Notes: generated by a model from the letters alone, not told the origin. A DNA stretch of 64,000 nucleotides from Diplocarpon mali (GCA_024741835.1 JAENRP010000063.1:62001-126000); one strand, 5' to 3'. Positions 13,201-26,510 are shown, counted from the stretch's first letter. A program made the numbers and translations.

Positions 13201-13725
13201 AAATTTTGCCAAACCCCTGCAAGGTGTTATTAATAGTAATATCAATTATAAAGTATATCTAAAAAAGTATACTATAGGTACCACTTATAAACTGCAATAA
13301 CCTTTTTATATACTTATTTTTCTTATCTTAATTCTTCCGAAATAGATCGACTGAATTAGCATATCCTTAATATTCTTATAAGAATTTTTCACAATCGATT
13401 CCCTTTATCTTAAGCTTATTCTTAAGAAAATCATTAAAGCCTAAAAATCCTTCTTTAACTATAGAAATTCTATAGTTTAATACTTTAATAAATGAGTTTA
13501 GGAATACCTATTATTCTATTTTACCTAATGTTCTATAGGTGCTTACTATATCTTCTAATGATCTTAGTAACTTACCCTCTTATAAAAAGCCACCCTTTAA
13601 CATTAGCTTATTACTAGTAGTATTTATTGACTTACTACCTAAGGCAATAACTGATATATTCTTCTTAAGTATGGCTTTCTTATTTAAGCTTAGTAGTACT
13701 ATAATGAATTAGTCGGCAGGAGGGT
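10238..13725 (-). pseudogene. decayed long frame of unknown family, copy 2
   Basis: A single minus-strand frame can be followed for over 1,000 codons, interrupted mainly by TAA/TAG where glutamine or tryptophan codons are expected. The C-terminus is basic (RRSSRLAKRV near 10.3 kb) and the frame ends at TAA 10238-10240. It is clearly related to the next frame upstream (14.2-17.6 kb). Near the N-terminus it has STYRTLGKIEQQVFL then GFLGFNDFLKNKLKIKGI. Near residue 650-700 it has LEIYQYHFW and PSAFLYNITHSLIQQTLRMY. I do not recognise the family and assign no function. It follows its paralogue with a gap of about 500 bp, downstream of a gypsy integrase in the same orientation. It has no recognised RT, integrase, helicase or transposase motif. 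Confidence 0.6.
10441..10468. repeat. ATT/ATC microsatellite
   Basis: Interrupted (ATT)n run. In the minus-strand frame it encodes an asparagine-rich stretch near the C-terminal end of the unknown protein. Confidence 0.6.
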
Positions 13726-14230
13726 AGCTTTAAATAAAGAGATGATTATTTAGGAAAGATTAATAATATAAAAGGCCTATACTAGAAAAGATTGATAATA
13801 GAAAGATAATAGTAGTAATACTAGTATTATAAGTCTAGTAGGGTTATAGAGAAAGTAAAAAAAAGTAAAATCGTCGTATAAGGAGAGGCTTATTTATAGA
13901 GTTTAGAATCGTGCTAGTATATAAAGGAAAAGTAGGCATAATGAACTTAGAAGTAGGAACAAAAGTAGGGTATAACGCATATAAGGACCTATAATTAGTA
14001 AATGATAATTCTTTAAAGGTAAGGATAACATTTTAAAAGTAAGCGTTAGAAAGTTATATATAAAGGAAATAATCAAAGGGTAGATTATATAAAGAATAAA
14101 GTAGAGTAAAGAATATATATAAAATAGAATAATAAATAGAGAATAAAGAGGTGCAAGTATATAGAAAGTAAATAATCCTAAAAAAATTCAATATTTAATT
14201 TGCAATTTCTTTAAATAGTTTTCAAAGGGA
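13726..14230. other. spacer between the two unknown frames
   Basis: AT-rich, purine-rich on the plus strand (many GTAAAG/AAGGAA words), with no recognisable gene. It separates the tandem related minus-strand frames and may hold a leader or promoter for the downstream one, but nothing specific is visible. Confidence 0.4.
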
Positions 14231-14234
14231 GAGG

Positions 14235-17200
14235 TAGATTATAATTCTTTAAATTAAGTCGACTCAATTATCAGTTCTATTATCACTTTAGAGTCTTCTT
14301 CTCTTGCATTAGTTCTCATTTCTTAATGATTTCTCAGCTTTAAGGACCTCTTTTAAAGGATCTTCTATTAATACCCCTAGATTTGATAACTAAGGTTCAT
14401 CTGAACCTTCTTATAGGCTTAAGCTAGCCGAGTCTAACCTCACTCGTAGGCTAGGCTTGCGAGTTAGTCTTAGCGTTTCTAAACTTAAAGGTAAAAACAG
14501 GGGATTGGTTTTTAAATTAAGGTCTAATACTATACTAGCGTCTCAGTTTATCTCTTTTCCGAATTTTCTTATAATAATGCCTTTATTAATTAATACATTA
14601 GGCTCTTAAATAGCATTTACTTTATCGCATTATCCCTAAGACTTAAGTCTATAAAGAAGCGACTTAATATTTATAACGTTTGTCTAGGCCTTAATAAAGG
14701 CGTTAAAGAGCTTTTAATTATATTTTATAAAGTGGATTTTCAATTCGTCTTTATTAAGAAGAAATAACTCTTATACTTTGATTATAACTAATAGATCTAT
14801 CTAAGAGCGTCGACTAATAATAGCTTTAAAAAGGCTGCTGCAGTTCTTAAGATGAAAAGCTGCCTTAAAAGGTGCAGTAGTCCTACTTATATTAATCTAT
14901 TAAGGTACTAGAGGTTGCTCTAAAGCAAAGACTGAAAAGATAAGATCGGAGATTCGAGTCTTATTTTCTAAGATATTCTTATTGCAAATAGCTATATAAT
15001 TATTGCAAAAGGCTATAAAACTACTAATCTTATAAGGATTGTCCGAAAGCATTTTAAAAAGGTATTCCTATTTTATTATTATTATAATTGGATTGCTATT
15101 ATTAGTAATAGGTCGCAAGATCTCCTTTCGCTTCAATTTTGCGATCATTTAAGTTAGTTGAGATTTTAAATTAAATGCTTAAGAAGTCCATCGACTTATC
15201 TTCTTTATAAATAGAGTAAGTTTTATATTCGATTAAGAGCCAACCTACCTATTAAGGCTTTTAAAAGCTGGCCTTTATCTAATTAATAGGATCTGATAAT
15301 CTAAGACTTGCTTTTTAATAAAATTAACTCGCGGGCCAGGACTATAAGTAAAAATCGGAATTTCTTTATTAGTAGTACTTGCATCTCTCTTTATCGAAAT
15401 GACTTAATTATAAAGACTAAGGCCAATCAATTAAAGAGGTTCAAGGTAGGTTATAAGCTAATAGGTTCCTCTACTTTTTGCTATTATAACTAAGAGGTAG
15501 AGTCTATAGTGCATTCGAAGGACTTATTAAGTAAGATTAAATATTATATTATAGAGAAAATAAGAAGGTATAGAGGTCGCGCTATCTATAAAGTAGAAGT
15601 AATAAAGATATATCTCTACTTCTTATCTTATAATAAAGAGGAATATACTTGTAAAAGCACTATTATTAGTAGTAAAATTGTTGGTTAAGAAGCGGTATCT
15701 GAAGGGTTTAGGCATTATAATTGACCCTTCTTCCTTTATTTCCTCCTACTATTTATTATTTAATAATATTGATAAAAAGGAATTGTTCCATTCAATCGGC
15801 TTTAACGCCTTTAAAGCTTTAGGATCAGCCCTAAATTTTATAATACTTAAAGATACCTCTATTATTAATAGGTTGGATTTGCATATCCTTAAAAAGATAA
15901 AGAATTGATTATTAAAGTAGATTAAAAAAAGATCGATATCTTCTATTATATAAAGAAGTTCGAGGTATTTAATAATTTCATTAATATCAAATCCTTTATA
16001 ATTAAGACTATAGTAAACTAAAAGAGAGCGAATATAAAGGTTGCAAAGTCTTCTTCCTTCGATTCCTATACTAGGAAGATACTATCGAAAGCGAGTTTTT
16101 ATTATAAAGGACACTTAAATATTATATTATTCTCTAAGTTCGAGGTTAAGAATAACCGATTAAGGCATATTACTATAATTACAAATATCCTAATTAATAG
16201 ATTCCTCTTTGCATTCTCTTTTTTATAAGATAAAATAGTCCTACTTAGCATTTGAGAGACTAGGTTCTTAACTTTTATAATTATTAAAGAATTAAATAAT
16301 ATCTATAAGGGCAAACTTATTTAAGATAAGCTATTAAATCTATCTAATAGCTCTCTTAATTATCTTTAAAGTAAGAGGAATAGGGTCTTCTCTTATATTA
16401 TCGTTTCTAAATCAGTTGTATATAAATATAAAGAAGTTAAGAACTAGCTCCTTTAAGTTATTAAAGAAGGAGTCTAAGCAAGCGTATAATCCTTTAGTTT
16501 CAAATTGCAAATTAGCTAAGGTAGCTATTAAACGATCTATCCTTTTTAAAGGTCAAGCTAAAATTAGTCATTTAACTAAAGGAGAGTCCTTTAAAGATTT
16601 TGAAAATTCTAAAGAGGCTATGCTAAGCGTTTAAGCAGTCTATTTAGTAGCGGTTTCTAAAATCATTTCAATAAGAGGTAGGTTAGGTCCAGTTTTAAAA
16701 TTCTTATTTCTAACTCTTAATCTAAGACTATAAGTTAAATTATATAATTTAATACTTATTATATCTATAGGCTAAAAGGCGAATTTTAAAGCAGGCTTAA
16801 CTACAAATAACCAATTCTCTTCTTTATTATTAAAGAAATCTTATTTAAACTCTAGTATAAGAGTCTAGTTTTCTTTTAAAATAAGCAAACTATAAGCAGA
16901 AGCGCAGAGCCTTAGCATATTAATAATAGTACTATTAGGTAAGGTAATATCTATAACCCAATTTGATCTTTTTATAGCTCTATTAGCTACTATAAGTACT
17001 ATATTAGATAGGCTTATAAATCTGCGACTGCGAATTCGATTGCCTTAGAATTTTACTACTCCTTTTTAAATAATAAATAAATTGAGAATTTAAATAGCTT
17101 TAGCTATAGGAGTGTTTTCCTTAAGAATTTTTAATAATACTCGCCTTCTATTATTAGAATTAATATTTGTTAGGAAATGTAAATGAAATAGGAGTCCTCT

Positions 17201-17581
17201 CTTATTAGTGGCTAAATTATCCAATTATCAAATAGATTCTTCCCTTTTATCTTAGTCCATTTTGAAAGTGTTAGCCAAGGTTATGTATTAATCTGCGTCG
17301 GCTAAGAATTCCTCTTTAGAGATTCCCTTTAGTCTTAATTCTTTAGTTAAGAAGTCGTTAAATTAGAGAATTCCAAAGGCCACCTAAGTTAAAAGGTTGC
17401 TAATAGTATTCATATAAGCTAAAAGGAGTTTTTATTACTCTATATCTCCTAAGGCTACGTAGGTCGATTTAAAGCTCTCTAATGATATAATAGCTCTATT
17501 GTCTTAAGAGAAGTTTATAACTAGTACTTATTTATCCCCTATTATAGCAGATAAAACCATTTATAAGTTCTTTAAAGGCAT
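14235..17581 (-). pseudogene. decayed long frame of unknown family, copy 1
   Basis: Minus-strand frame starting at ATG 17581-17579 and continuing for about 1,100 codons, broken mainly by TAA/TAG in place of Q/W codons. N-terminal landmarks are STYVALGDIEQQKLLL and GILQFNDFLTKELRLKGI. A later block reads VEIYLYYFYF, then PSYFLYNIIQYLTQQVLRMH. The same blocks occur in the same order in the frame at 10.2-13.7 kb, so the two are paralogues. The 3' end near 14.25 kb is approximate. No catalytic motif is recognised. It sits directly downstream of the gypsy integrase (ending near 18.0 kb) in the same orientation, which suggests, but does not prove, membership in the same element. Confidence 0.6.
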
Positions 17582-17969
17582 ATTACTTATAAAAGATAGG
17601 AAGTATAAATAAGAGAGTTTAATAGGGTATAAGAATTAAAAGGGCATATAAGCTGCAATAGGTTTACTATATATATATTAAGGAAATTGGACTTTTTATT
17701 TATTATTTAAGGAAAGTAATAAGAATATTATAATTAAAGGCTAATATTAAGAATGCAAAATAAGTTAAAGTAAGCAAGAATTTAAAGTGATCCTAAAAGA
17801 TCTATATCTTAAATAATAAAGGAGGCGACCTTACTAAAAATATAAAAATAAGGATTAAAGGAAGGTAAGATAATTAATAGGTTAGGAAATCGTTTAATAT
17901 TCCCACTTATATTCTTCGGATATTTTAAGAATAATAACTTAAGGTTGCGATTAATTAGGTATTTTAATA

Positions 17970-20900
17970 TTCTTTACTTATAGGACCGGCTTATAGGTCA
18001 AATTGGAAAAATCTTAGTCTTTATCTAAGGGTTTAAAATTGCTTATATTGCCATCGGTTCTTGCAAAAGATTCGGAGGTTATATCAATTTCTGATTCGTC
18101 TTCTAAGGGGAATAAGGTCTAGTTGTATTAATAAAAGTGCTTTAGTCGATTAGCTGCAAAGGTTCCTTTAATATCGATTCTATTAAGTTCCTAAAGAGAA
18201 TAGTATCCCTTTTCTTCTTACTTAAACTTAAATAGACTAAGCTATTAATAGTCAAGTTTAGTATCTACGGATATATTAATACTTTTTATAATATCGTAGA
18301 CTAGGATAAGATTATCTTTTTAAATAAGGTGCATTTTAAGTACTTTAGAAGCAGCCTACGCTTCTTTAGCTTTTTCCTAATATCGTTTCTTTTGCAAAAT
18401 GATTTCCTTTATATTTATATTTTAAAGCTTAAGTTATTAGCATCTTATTATAAGTAAATCGGAACGGTTTTAAATTTGACTATAGTCGAACAATCTTTAA
18501 ATAGGCTATTAGGATTTAAAAGGGAGCTATGCCTCTTTACTATAGATAAGGAAGAATAGTATAACTCTAGTCGGTTTGTAGATTATCGTTTAATAAGCAA
18601 AGAGTATTCTATAAAAGTGTTTTATCTAATCCTTAAATCCTTTGTAAGTAACTTTAGATAGACTATTAAGAATATTATAGTATTCTTATTCTACTACTCT
18701 ATTAGCTTTCGAATTATACGCTAAGATTTGAACCCGTTTAATACTATATTTTCGTAAGAAAGCTTTAACTACTCCTTTATTTTTAAGGCCTTTATTAATA
18801 GTTAATCTGCTAAAAAGTCTATAGCAATAGACTATATCTTCCTAAAGGAACTTTGCAATAGATTCAAAGTTAGTAGATCTTAAAGGTTATCCTTTAGGCT
18901 ATCTTAATAAGTCTTCCTTTGCTAAAATAAAATATATTATCCTATTCTTAATAGTTAGTACTTATATAATATTAAAGCTGACTTTATAGAAAAGGCCTAA
19001 TAGCTAGGTTAAGAATAAGAGATTTTCCTTATAACTAGGTTTTCGTTTCTAATAAGGGATACAACTCTTTATAAAAGCTTTACAATCTTTAAAAGAGCCT
19101 TTCTAAAAGAATTTTCTTAAGAGTTAGTAGTAAATAGACTTAGCTCCTTAATGGCCAGTTTCCTTATAAATATCCTAGATAGCCTTAGCCCTTAGTTTTT
19201 CGTTATTTAAGCAGAGTTATATAAGGAATAAGTTATTACTCCTTTTAAATAATTATCTTTCTTATATTAGATAAATCAGAGCTTTAGCTTTAAATTTCTA
19301 AAAATCCTTAAGAGCAATTGTCTTTAGTCATTTAAGTGTAATTAAAAACTTTGCGATTTCTTTAAAATCACTTAAGTAGTCAAGTGATAAAATTCTCTTA
19401 TTTGACTTATAGGCTAAGCTTATAAGTTAAGTCCCTTTAAGGTAATATATTAATAAATAACCAACTTCGTTTTCTACCTACTTATTAATATCTATTTTAT
19501 CTTCTTTAATTAAATCAAAGGGATAAGGCTGAATTCTTTTTAAAAGGCCATTAGCGGTAGTATTTTTCATTCCTGGAATATATTTGACTTTAAAGTCCAT
19601 TAGTCTTATTTAAGCAATCCATTTTATTAGCAAGGCTCTTAATAGGTCGCTTGCAGCTTTATTCAATTGTTCTATTAGTACTTTAGCATCGGTTTTAAAA
19701 ATAAAGTAAGTGCTATAAAGGTCGCTTCTCATCTTTTTTATTACCTTTAAAGCGCCTTTGCATTCTTATTTAATAGTATTATACTTTATTTCTACTAGAT
19801 TCTAAAGACCACTTTTAAAGCAAGCTAGATGTCTTTTCTATTAGCTATTAGCTTATTAAATGATAGCACCCCATCTAATTAAGCTTGCGTTAACTATTAG
19901 TATAATTAGCCTAGCGTCGGCTTTATAGTCTATTTTGATCAGATAAGGCGCCTTAAGCAACGCTTGCTTTAGTTATTTTATAGCCTCTATTTAAGGTTTC
20001 TCCTATTGAAACTTAGCCCCTTTCTAAAATAAGGAGTAAATAAGTGCTGCCTTTTTAGCAAAATCCTTAATTTAGATATAATAGTATACTATAATACTAA
20101 TAAACGCGCGAGCTTTTACTATATTATTATACCTCTTCTATTTATCGATTTTAAGTACTTTAGCCCTCTAAGGACTTTAGCTATTAGAATTAGTAATAAA
20201 ACCAATAATTTCTATCGATAGAAAATAGTATTATAACTTTGGACTAACTATTGCTCTTGCCCTTTCGAATTGTATAAGCACTTAGTCCAGGTTTTAAATA
20301 TGTTTTATTATAAATTGCTATATGCTAAAGAGAACTTCTTTATAGTTATAAAATGATCTTAATCCTTTTACTCTTATATTATTTATATAAGGGAGCGCAA
20401 TATTAGGTATGCAATCTACTAGTATCTTATAGATTACTTAGATAAATTGAGCGATCGAATTTGTAATCCCTTAAAGTAATCTTATTATCCGAAGTAGCTT
20501 AAAAGGGGTTTAAATTACTATTATATCTTTCGATTTAATATTAAGAATGAATTAGTTATATTTAAAGAAGAAGTTAATAAAAGAGCTATAGGTTAATCTT
20601 ACGAATTCATTTGAGAACTTATCTATATTTAAAGGAACGTTAGCGTCTTTAATAGTTACTTAGTTCATCTTTACTACTATTATTATTAGTCTGTAAGTTC
20701 CCTTCTCCTTCTTAATAACTAGGAACTATTTATTCCTATAAGGGCTATTATAGAACTCGAGAATACTTTGCTTTAGCCTATCCTTTAATATTTCGATTAC
20801 CTTTTCTTAAAGAGCTTTAGGGACCTTGAATATTTTCTCTTGCTAGGCTTTATAAGGTATTATCTTAATCTTAATATAAGGCGTGACCTCTTCTCAAATC

Positions 20901-23900
20901 TGGCTAAGTTTTATTTAATCAAAAGTTAAGGCGTCCTTTCGATTTATTAAGGTTTTATAGAATAGTTTGCGTTCTTACTCTATTAAGTCTTCTTTAATTT
21001 TTAGTATATTAAAACGTTCTTTTATTAATTAATATCCGATAGGTTTATTAGAAAATCTACTTATAATGAACTTATCGAATTTGCCACTTAGCTTCGGAGG
21101 TCGAAGCTTCTTATCTTATTCAAACTAATCATCTAGTCCTCTAGGCTTTAAGCTATTAGAGATTCCCTAATCTATTGGTTGTACTTTATCAGCTTTGCTT
21201 TTATATATAGTTTGAATATTAGCTAGTACTATACTTCTCTACTTCTTTCCTTTTTTATCAAATCTTATAAAACGGTCCGAATTTTCCTTTTTAAAAATAA
21301 ATTAAAGATTTTCTAAGTCGTTAATTTAAAGTGTATAGATAGAAATATTATTAGTAATTTTATTATTTTTCACTCGCAGGTCTGGCTTATAAGTGGTTTT
21401 TAAGTTTTTTAAAATAATTAGTGAATTATCGAAATTTATAAAATAAACTCTCTTCTTTACCTTATTTTTCTTTTTTCTTAATTATTAAGCTGATAAAACG
21501 CCGATTATACCATTTTTCAAAATTCCAGATTTGACTCTTAGTTTAGGACTACGAGTTAAATTACTATTATTTAAAATCGGCAAACTCACCTTTCTTTTAC
21601 TATAACTCCTCGCTAGGTGCCTTCCCTTACTAGTATTAAGCCTAGTCCTTATACTAGTTAATCGTTTCTTAAAACCTTATTTTAAAATTCGGCTATATCT
21701 CCTATAATAACTATTTATCCTTTTAAAGATCGATCTATATTCTAAAGACTAGCTTTTATAAGACTATCTTTAAGATAGTTAAATATTAATTAAGATTTTA
21801 AAATAAAGGGCATTTTTAAAAGAATATTATTTAAAGAATTCTCTATTACTAGAAAGTTAGTATAATTAATAATTCCTCCGACTTTAACCTTTACGTTTTT
21901 CACCTATTTATTAAAATTATATTTCGATCTAAAGATAGTCGAATAAATAAGGAGTTAATCGCTAACAATTATCAATCGAGCTATTTCTACTACTTTTCTA
22001 ATTATTATATTAACTTCTGAACTACAATCGATCAAAGCCTTTGCTTTAACTAATTCTTCTATTAAATAAATAATAATAGGGCTTTTTATTACAACTGCTA
22101 AACAATTTCAATTGATATTCTAAGATATTAAAGTTATTACTATAATATTATAATACCTTTGGATTCTTTCGTTTTCTATAATTTAAAGATATTTAATTAA
22201 GGCTAAGTGCTTTTTAAAATTCTTTTATATTACAATTTCCATTTCCTTATTATTATTTAAATCTTTAAAGGCAACTAGGATATGCTTTTCTAGCACTTTA
22301 TCAAAGCGTTTAGTCAAATCAAATAGGTCTTTAAATATAAGGTTAATTTGCTAAGCTATGATATTCTCTATAGCTTTCTCTATTGCAATTGAACTAGCGT
22401 ATTTATTAATAAATTTTTCCTATTTTAATATCTGTCTCTTTTACTTAAGGTTAAGGGTCTATATAATAACTTTAACTTCTTAATCTTTAAGCTTAAAGCT
22501 ATCTTTATCTATTATATCTTTGATCAATTCGTCTATTATATTAGCTTTATCCTTATCTATTATAGTTTTAGATTATTAGGTATCTTTTAGTATTTGGACT
22601 TTATATTAAGATTCTTAAGTTGCACGCATTGATTTTTAGACTTTAGCTGGTTTTATTAGTATTAAGGGAGTAGTAGATCTAAAAGGATACTAAGTATTCT
22701 AAGGGTTTCTAGATATAAAAGTAGCATTAATATTAATAGATATATTATTATTAACTTATCTTAAAATAAAGATGCCTTTAACTTCTATAGCTATTTGATT
22801 AGAAGCTAGGTCCTTGAGAACTCCTTTAAGTAGGTTGCTAATTGGACTAGTATATATATAAGTTGGAATTTTAGCGTTTATATCTATAATATGCTATCGT
22901 TCGACTAAATTCTTATCCTATTTCGTACTATATATTATTGTTCGAATAGTCTATAACTATAAGCGATTCTAATGCTTTTTAATAAGGATAGCTTTTAGCC
23001 TAGGATCTTTAATATAAAGTATCCTATACTTATTAATATATATAATCCTAGTATTAATAAAACGATAGAAAAGAGGGCAATTGTTATAATACTTATATAG
23101 AGCGCAGTTAGGTTCTTTATTATTGCAAAAGTTGTAGGTTAATCGTCTTCTATTGCCATTCCCTTAGTACCCTATAGTATTAATATTAGTAGAATGCTGG
23201 TTAGGATTAATTTCTCCTTCTTTAATCAATTGTTAAGTTCTTATATTAGCTAATTATTCCAAATGATAAAAAGCAGGAGTTTGGTAATAGGAACTACTAT
23301 ATTAGCTTATAATAGCCGAGTTTTGCCTATTACTAAATTAGGGAATATACTATTTTTCCTATAAGAGATTATTAATCCTAGTTTCTAAGCTTTAGATTTA
23401 GAGTTTTATAAATTAGGTCTTAAGTTCCTTAATTCTAAGGTTAGATCTTACTCCTAAGTCGGGACTGCAAGTGAAAGGTATGACTACTAGGTTCTTCTTT
23501 ACCTCTTTTATAACTTCCAAAGCCTTTGAGTATTCTTAGACCAGGCTCTTAAGGTCTTTAGTATAAAAGGGAGTAAGGGCTTTTTCCTACTCTATAGTAT
23601 TAATAGTTCTCTTACTAAGATCTGATTTTAAAGCAAAAACCGCGAATTCCTTAAATAAGGCAAAGGTTATAAGGTCTTACTTATTAATCTTAAAATGCTT
23701 AATAATCTTATTTCAAAGTCTAATAGGTAATCTAAGTAAGAAAAGGCGGCCTTTTTCAACTTTGCTAAATATTTTCTAGCTAATTAAGGTATTCGATATA
23801 TAAGTAAAAGTCCGATAGTAGTTCTTAAGTTCCTTAAAAGTATAAGTGATTAAAATAAATTCCTTTAAGAAAGCTAGGGTATTGCAAATCTACTATTTGT

Positions 23901-24950
23901 CAAATTTGCGAAATTTAGATTTAAGGGCCTTAATAAAGAGTTCTTATAAACTATAAGTTTTCTATTTAAGGAAGGACTTAATAATATCCTTACTTATATA
24001 ATTATAATAGTAAGGAAGTTGAGAAATCATATCCTTTTATATAATACTAAAATTGTAATAAGTTTCCTTATATTACTTAAGGAAATCAGTAATATTAGCG
24101 CTTATAAAGTAAGGAGCGCTAGGGGAACTAAGGAGGGGAAAGTGACTAGTAATAGCCTTAAATGCAGCTATTATTATTTCATACTAACCGTCTAGGTTAA
24201 TAGAATCTATAGGAGGCAAAGGGAAAGCTTTGATATTATAAGATTGATTGCTAAGAGGAGTACTTTAAAATTCAAAAGGGCTTAAAGAACGTTTAGAATC
24301 CGAGTTAATCTTAAAGTAATTAAAATAAGTTTAAAAAGATTTAAATAAAGGGTTAGTAAAAAGTTTAAAATTGTTATTATTTTTAGTATTTTCTAATATT
24401 AATATTGAAAAAGTAGGTAGTAGTCCTAAGTTATTTAAAGACGTCTTTTTATCCTCTTACTTATAGGCTAGGCCTAGGAATAGAATTCCGAATTCTATTA
24501 AAAGTTTAATCTAAGTTTGCTAAGAGATTCTAAGTAAGTGCTAAATAGCTAATAGAAGCGTTGCAACTAATCGTAATAAGATAAGGTTTACTTAATTAAG
24601 GACTAATTTCTAAGATAAGGTTTATATCTAAGATTCTTCTTAGCCTTTAAGCTAATTCCTATTAGTCCTTAGAATAAAGGGGTCTTTAAAGACGATTTTA
24701 AGGCAATTTTTAAAGTTCTATTAAGTTAAAGCAGCTGAATTATCGGATTCGGATTTCTAAAGATTCTAAAAAGGCACTTCTAGTTAGAGTTTGCGCTTAA
24801 TATTACTTAAGTACTTAAAACTACTACTATTTGAGATTGCTATTATAGGGTTCGCCAAACTTTTTATACTAGGAAGCCGAAAATTCCGAAAATCTTAGAG
24901 TTAAGGAAGAAAATAAGGGTTTTCAAAGCAGAGCTAAAAAGGGAAAATCT
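17970..24950 (-). mobile_element. RIP-degraded Ty3/gypsy gag-pol
   Basis: A minus-strand gypsy polyprotein of a different group from those at 6-9 kb and 28-35 kb. Gag occupies about 24.9-22.4 kb, with a degenerate zinc-knuckle-like stretch near 23.1 kb (CNNKEPNCALYKYYNNCPLF). Retropepsin lies at about 22.05 kb (LIDCSSEVNII, i.e. the D-S-G box changed) followed by VKVGGIINYTNFLVIENSLN. RT spans about 21.1-20.2 kb. RNase H lies at about 19.8-19.5 kb (TDAKVLIEQLNKAASDLLRA and DFKVKYIPGMKNTTANGLLK). Integrase occupies about 19.3-18.0 kb (KAFLRKYSIKRVQILAYNSK). Stops are mostly TAA/TAG. The 246-bp repeat at 25153-25398 sits in the 5' LTR position. Confidence 0.78.
17976..23472. repeat. five scattered 23-bp motif copies in the gypsy pol/gag
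   Basis: Copies lie at 17976-17998, 19405-19427, 21372-21394, 21534-21556 and 23450-23472. They occur in both orientations relative to the coding strand. All keep the 23-bp length and the ACT...AGT-like ends, with C-to-T and G-to-A changes elsewhere. A further copy is at 24459-24481. Confidence 0.65.
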
Positions 24951-25152
24951 AAGGTTATTAATAGTTGCTAAATAAAAATTGATAGTTTCAAATAACTAGG
25001 CGATTAAAGATAAGGTTTTAAAGTTAATTAAAATGCTATAAGTGTTTTAAAGATGTATTTTAAAGGCCGGTCTCTTATCTGCGAACTAAGAGATTAATAA
25101 GGTTATATAAGGACAGAAATCTTAAGAAATCGGTCCTTGCATAGATTACTAA

Positions 25153-25398
25153 TATAAAACAAAAGGGAGATAATATAAGAATAGGCCTAAGGGAAGACCT
25201 AAAAACAAAAGGAGGAAGCACTATAAGCAGGCTCTTTTAAACAAGATATTAGGAACAAGTCCTAAGTATAGGGTATATTCAGTACTATAGCAATACGCTC
25301 TATCTTTATATATAGAAGATGGCCCTTTTATCCTCCTACTATCCTGCGTCGATTATATAATATATGTCATAAGACCTATCCATCTCAGGTCTCCATAT
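25153..25398 (-). repeat. 246-bp LTR-like direct repeat, right copy
   Basis: Partner of 9648-9893. In minus orientation it precedes the gypsy gag at 24.9 kb, fitting a 5' LTR. The bases directly inside it read TTAGTAATCTATGCAAGG on the minus strand; these could be a primer-binding site whose TGG was changed to TAG, but no matching tRNA was checked. The outer end near 25398 is placed from where the two copies stop matching. Confidence 0.72.
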
Positions 25399-26510
25399 TA
25401 GTAGAATATATATTAAGGTATTATAAGTTTATAGATCTTAAGAAAGAAGGTTTTACTTTAGGATTACGTCTCTTTACTAATTAGGAGTTGCAATAAGGTT
25501 GCTTAAGGGTATAGTGCAAATCTAAGGAAGTAAGGTCTAAGGATCTAAAGCTTATTACTCTACTAAAGTTGACCTAGTCTTTAATAGTATAGTATAACCT
25601 ATTAAGGCTGACTAAGTCTCTATATATATATATAAGTATAGGTCCCCTAGTTTTATACCTAAGTGTTTTAAAGGAAGGAGTAAGGAGCTTTAAAGAGGTA
25701 AGGAGCTTTAAAGAGTATAAGAAGAGTTATTAACAAGTATAGGTCGATAGGAAGTATAAAGAAGGTCGATGACTTATTCGCAAGGAGGGTTCTTTAAAGA
25801 GTCAAGTTGTATTTAAGGGAAGGAAGGAGTAAGGAGCTTCGAAGAGTAAAAGGAGAGTTGTCGATAAGTATAGGTCGATATATTATAGAGTATTTATAAG
25901 GGAAGGAGAGAGTTAAGAAGAGAAAAGTTATTATACTACTCTAGGCAGCAGCCTATGCTAGCAAAGCGAAGGCATAGTAAATAATTTTTTCAAATTGAAA
26001 TTAAAGGTAAAATTCCATTTACTAAATAGAAGAGGTAAGGGGTCGAAAAAATAAGCTAATCTTATATTCGAAGGTCGTTTTTCAGCTTTTTCTAAAAACT
26101 AGATCAGTAAGATCTAAGCACTATATATAAGTTGCTTAAGGCAGTTCGTAGTAGAAGTTGAGATTAAGAGATCAAGTTACTTAAGGCAGTTCAAAATGAC
26201 GATTCTAAAGGGGGTCGATATTAAGCTTTTTAGCAAAGGTTAAGTTGATCTTTTCTTATATTACAACTTGCTCTTAAGCGTATAGTAGGTCGATAATTGA
26301 ACGCTAACTATATTACCTTAAGAGGTATACTATATAATAAGAAGAAAAGATAAAGGAGAGAGAGTCTTTAGTAGAGCTCTTTTAGAATAAGTATAGGTGC
26401 TTCGCTAGCGTGCATATGATCTAGCCACCTTACTACCTTAGCGTGCACCTGACTTTATGTACCTGACCGATATATAATATAACTATGCACGTGATGCGGC
26501 CGTAACAACT
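25399..26510. other. repeat-rich spacer without a gene
   Basis: No gene is seen. It holds an internally duplicated block: 25671-25750 and 25818-25880 both contain GGAAGGAGTAAGGAGCTT and later AAGTATAGGTCGATA. The last 100 bases (from about 26400) are less AT-biased and include GTGCACCTGACTTTATGTACCTGACC-like sequence before the copia homology begins near 26511. Confidence 0.45.

Noticed and set aside
15308..16634. Plus-strand open frames at 15308-15493, 15678-15908 and 16416-16634
   Set aside because: They lie opposite the long minus-strand unknown frame, which is continuous across the whole region and paralogous to the next one; the plus-strand pieces are shadows in AT-rich DNA.
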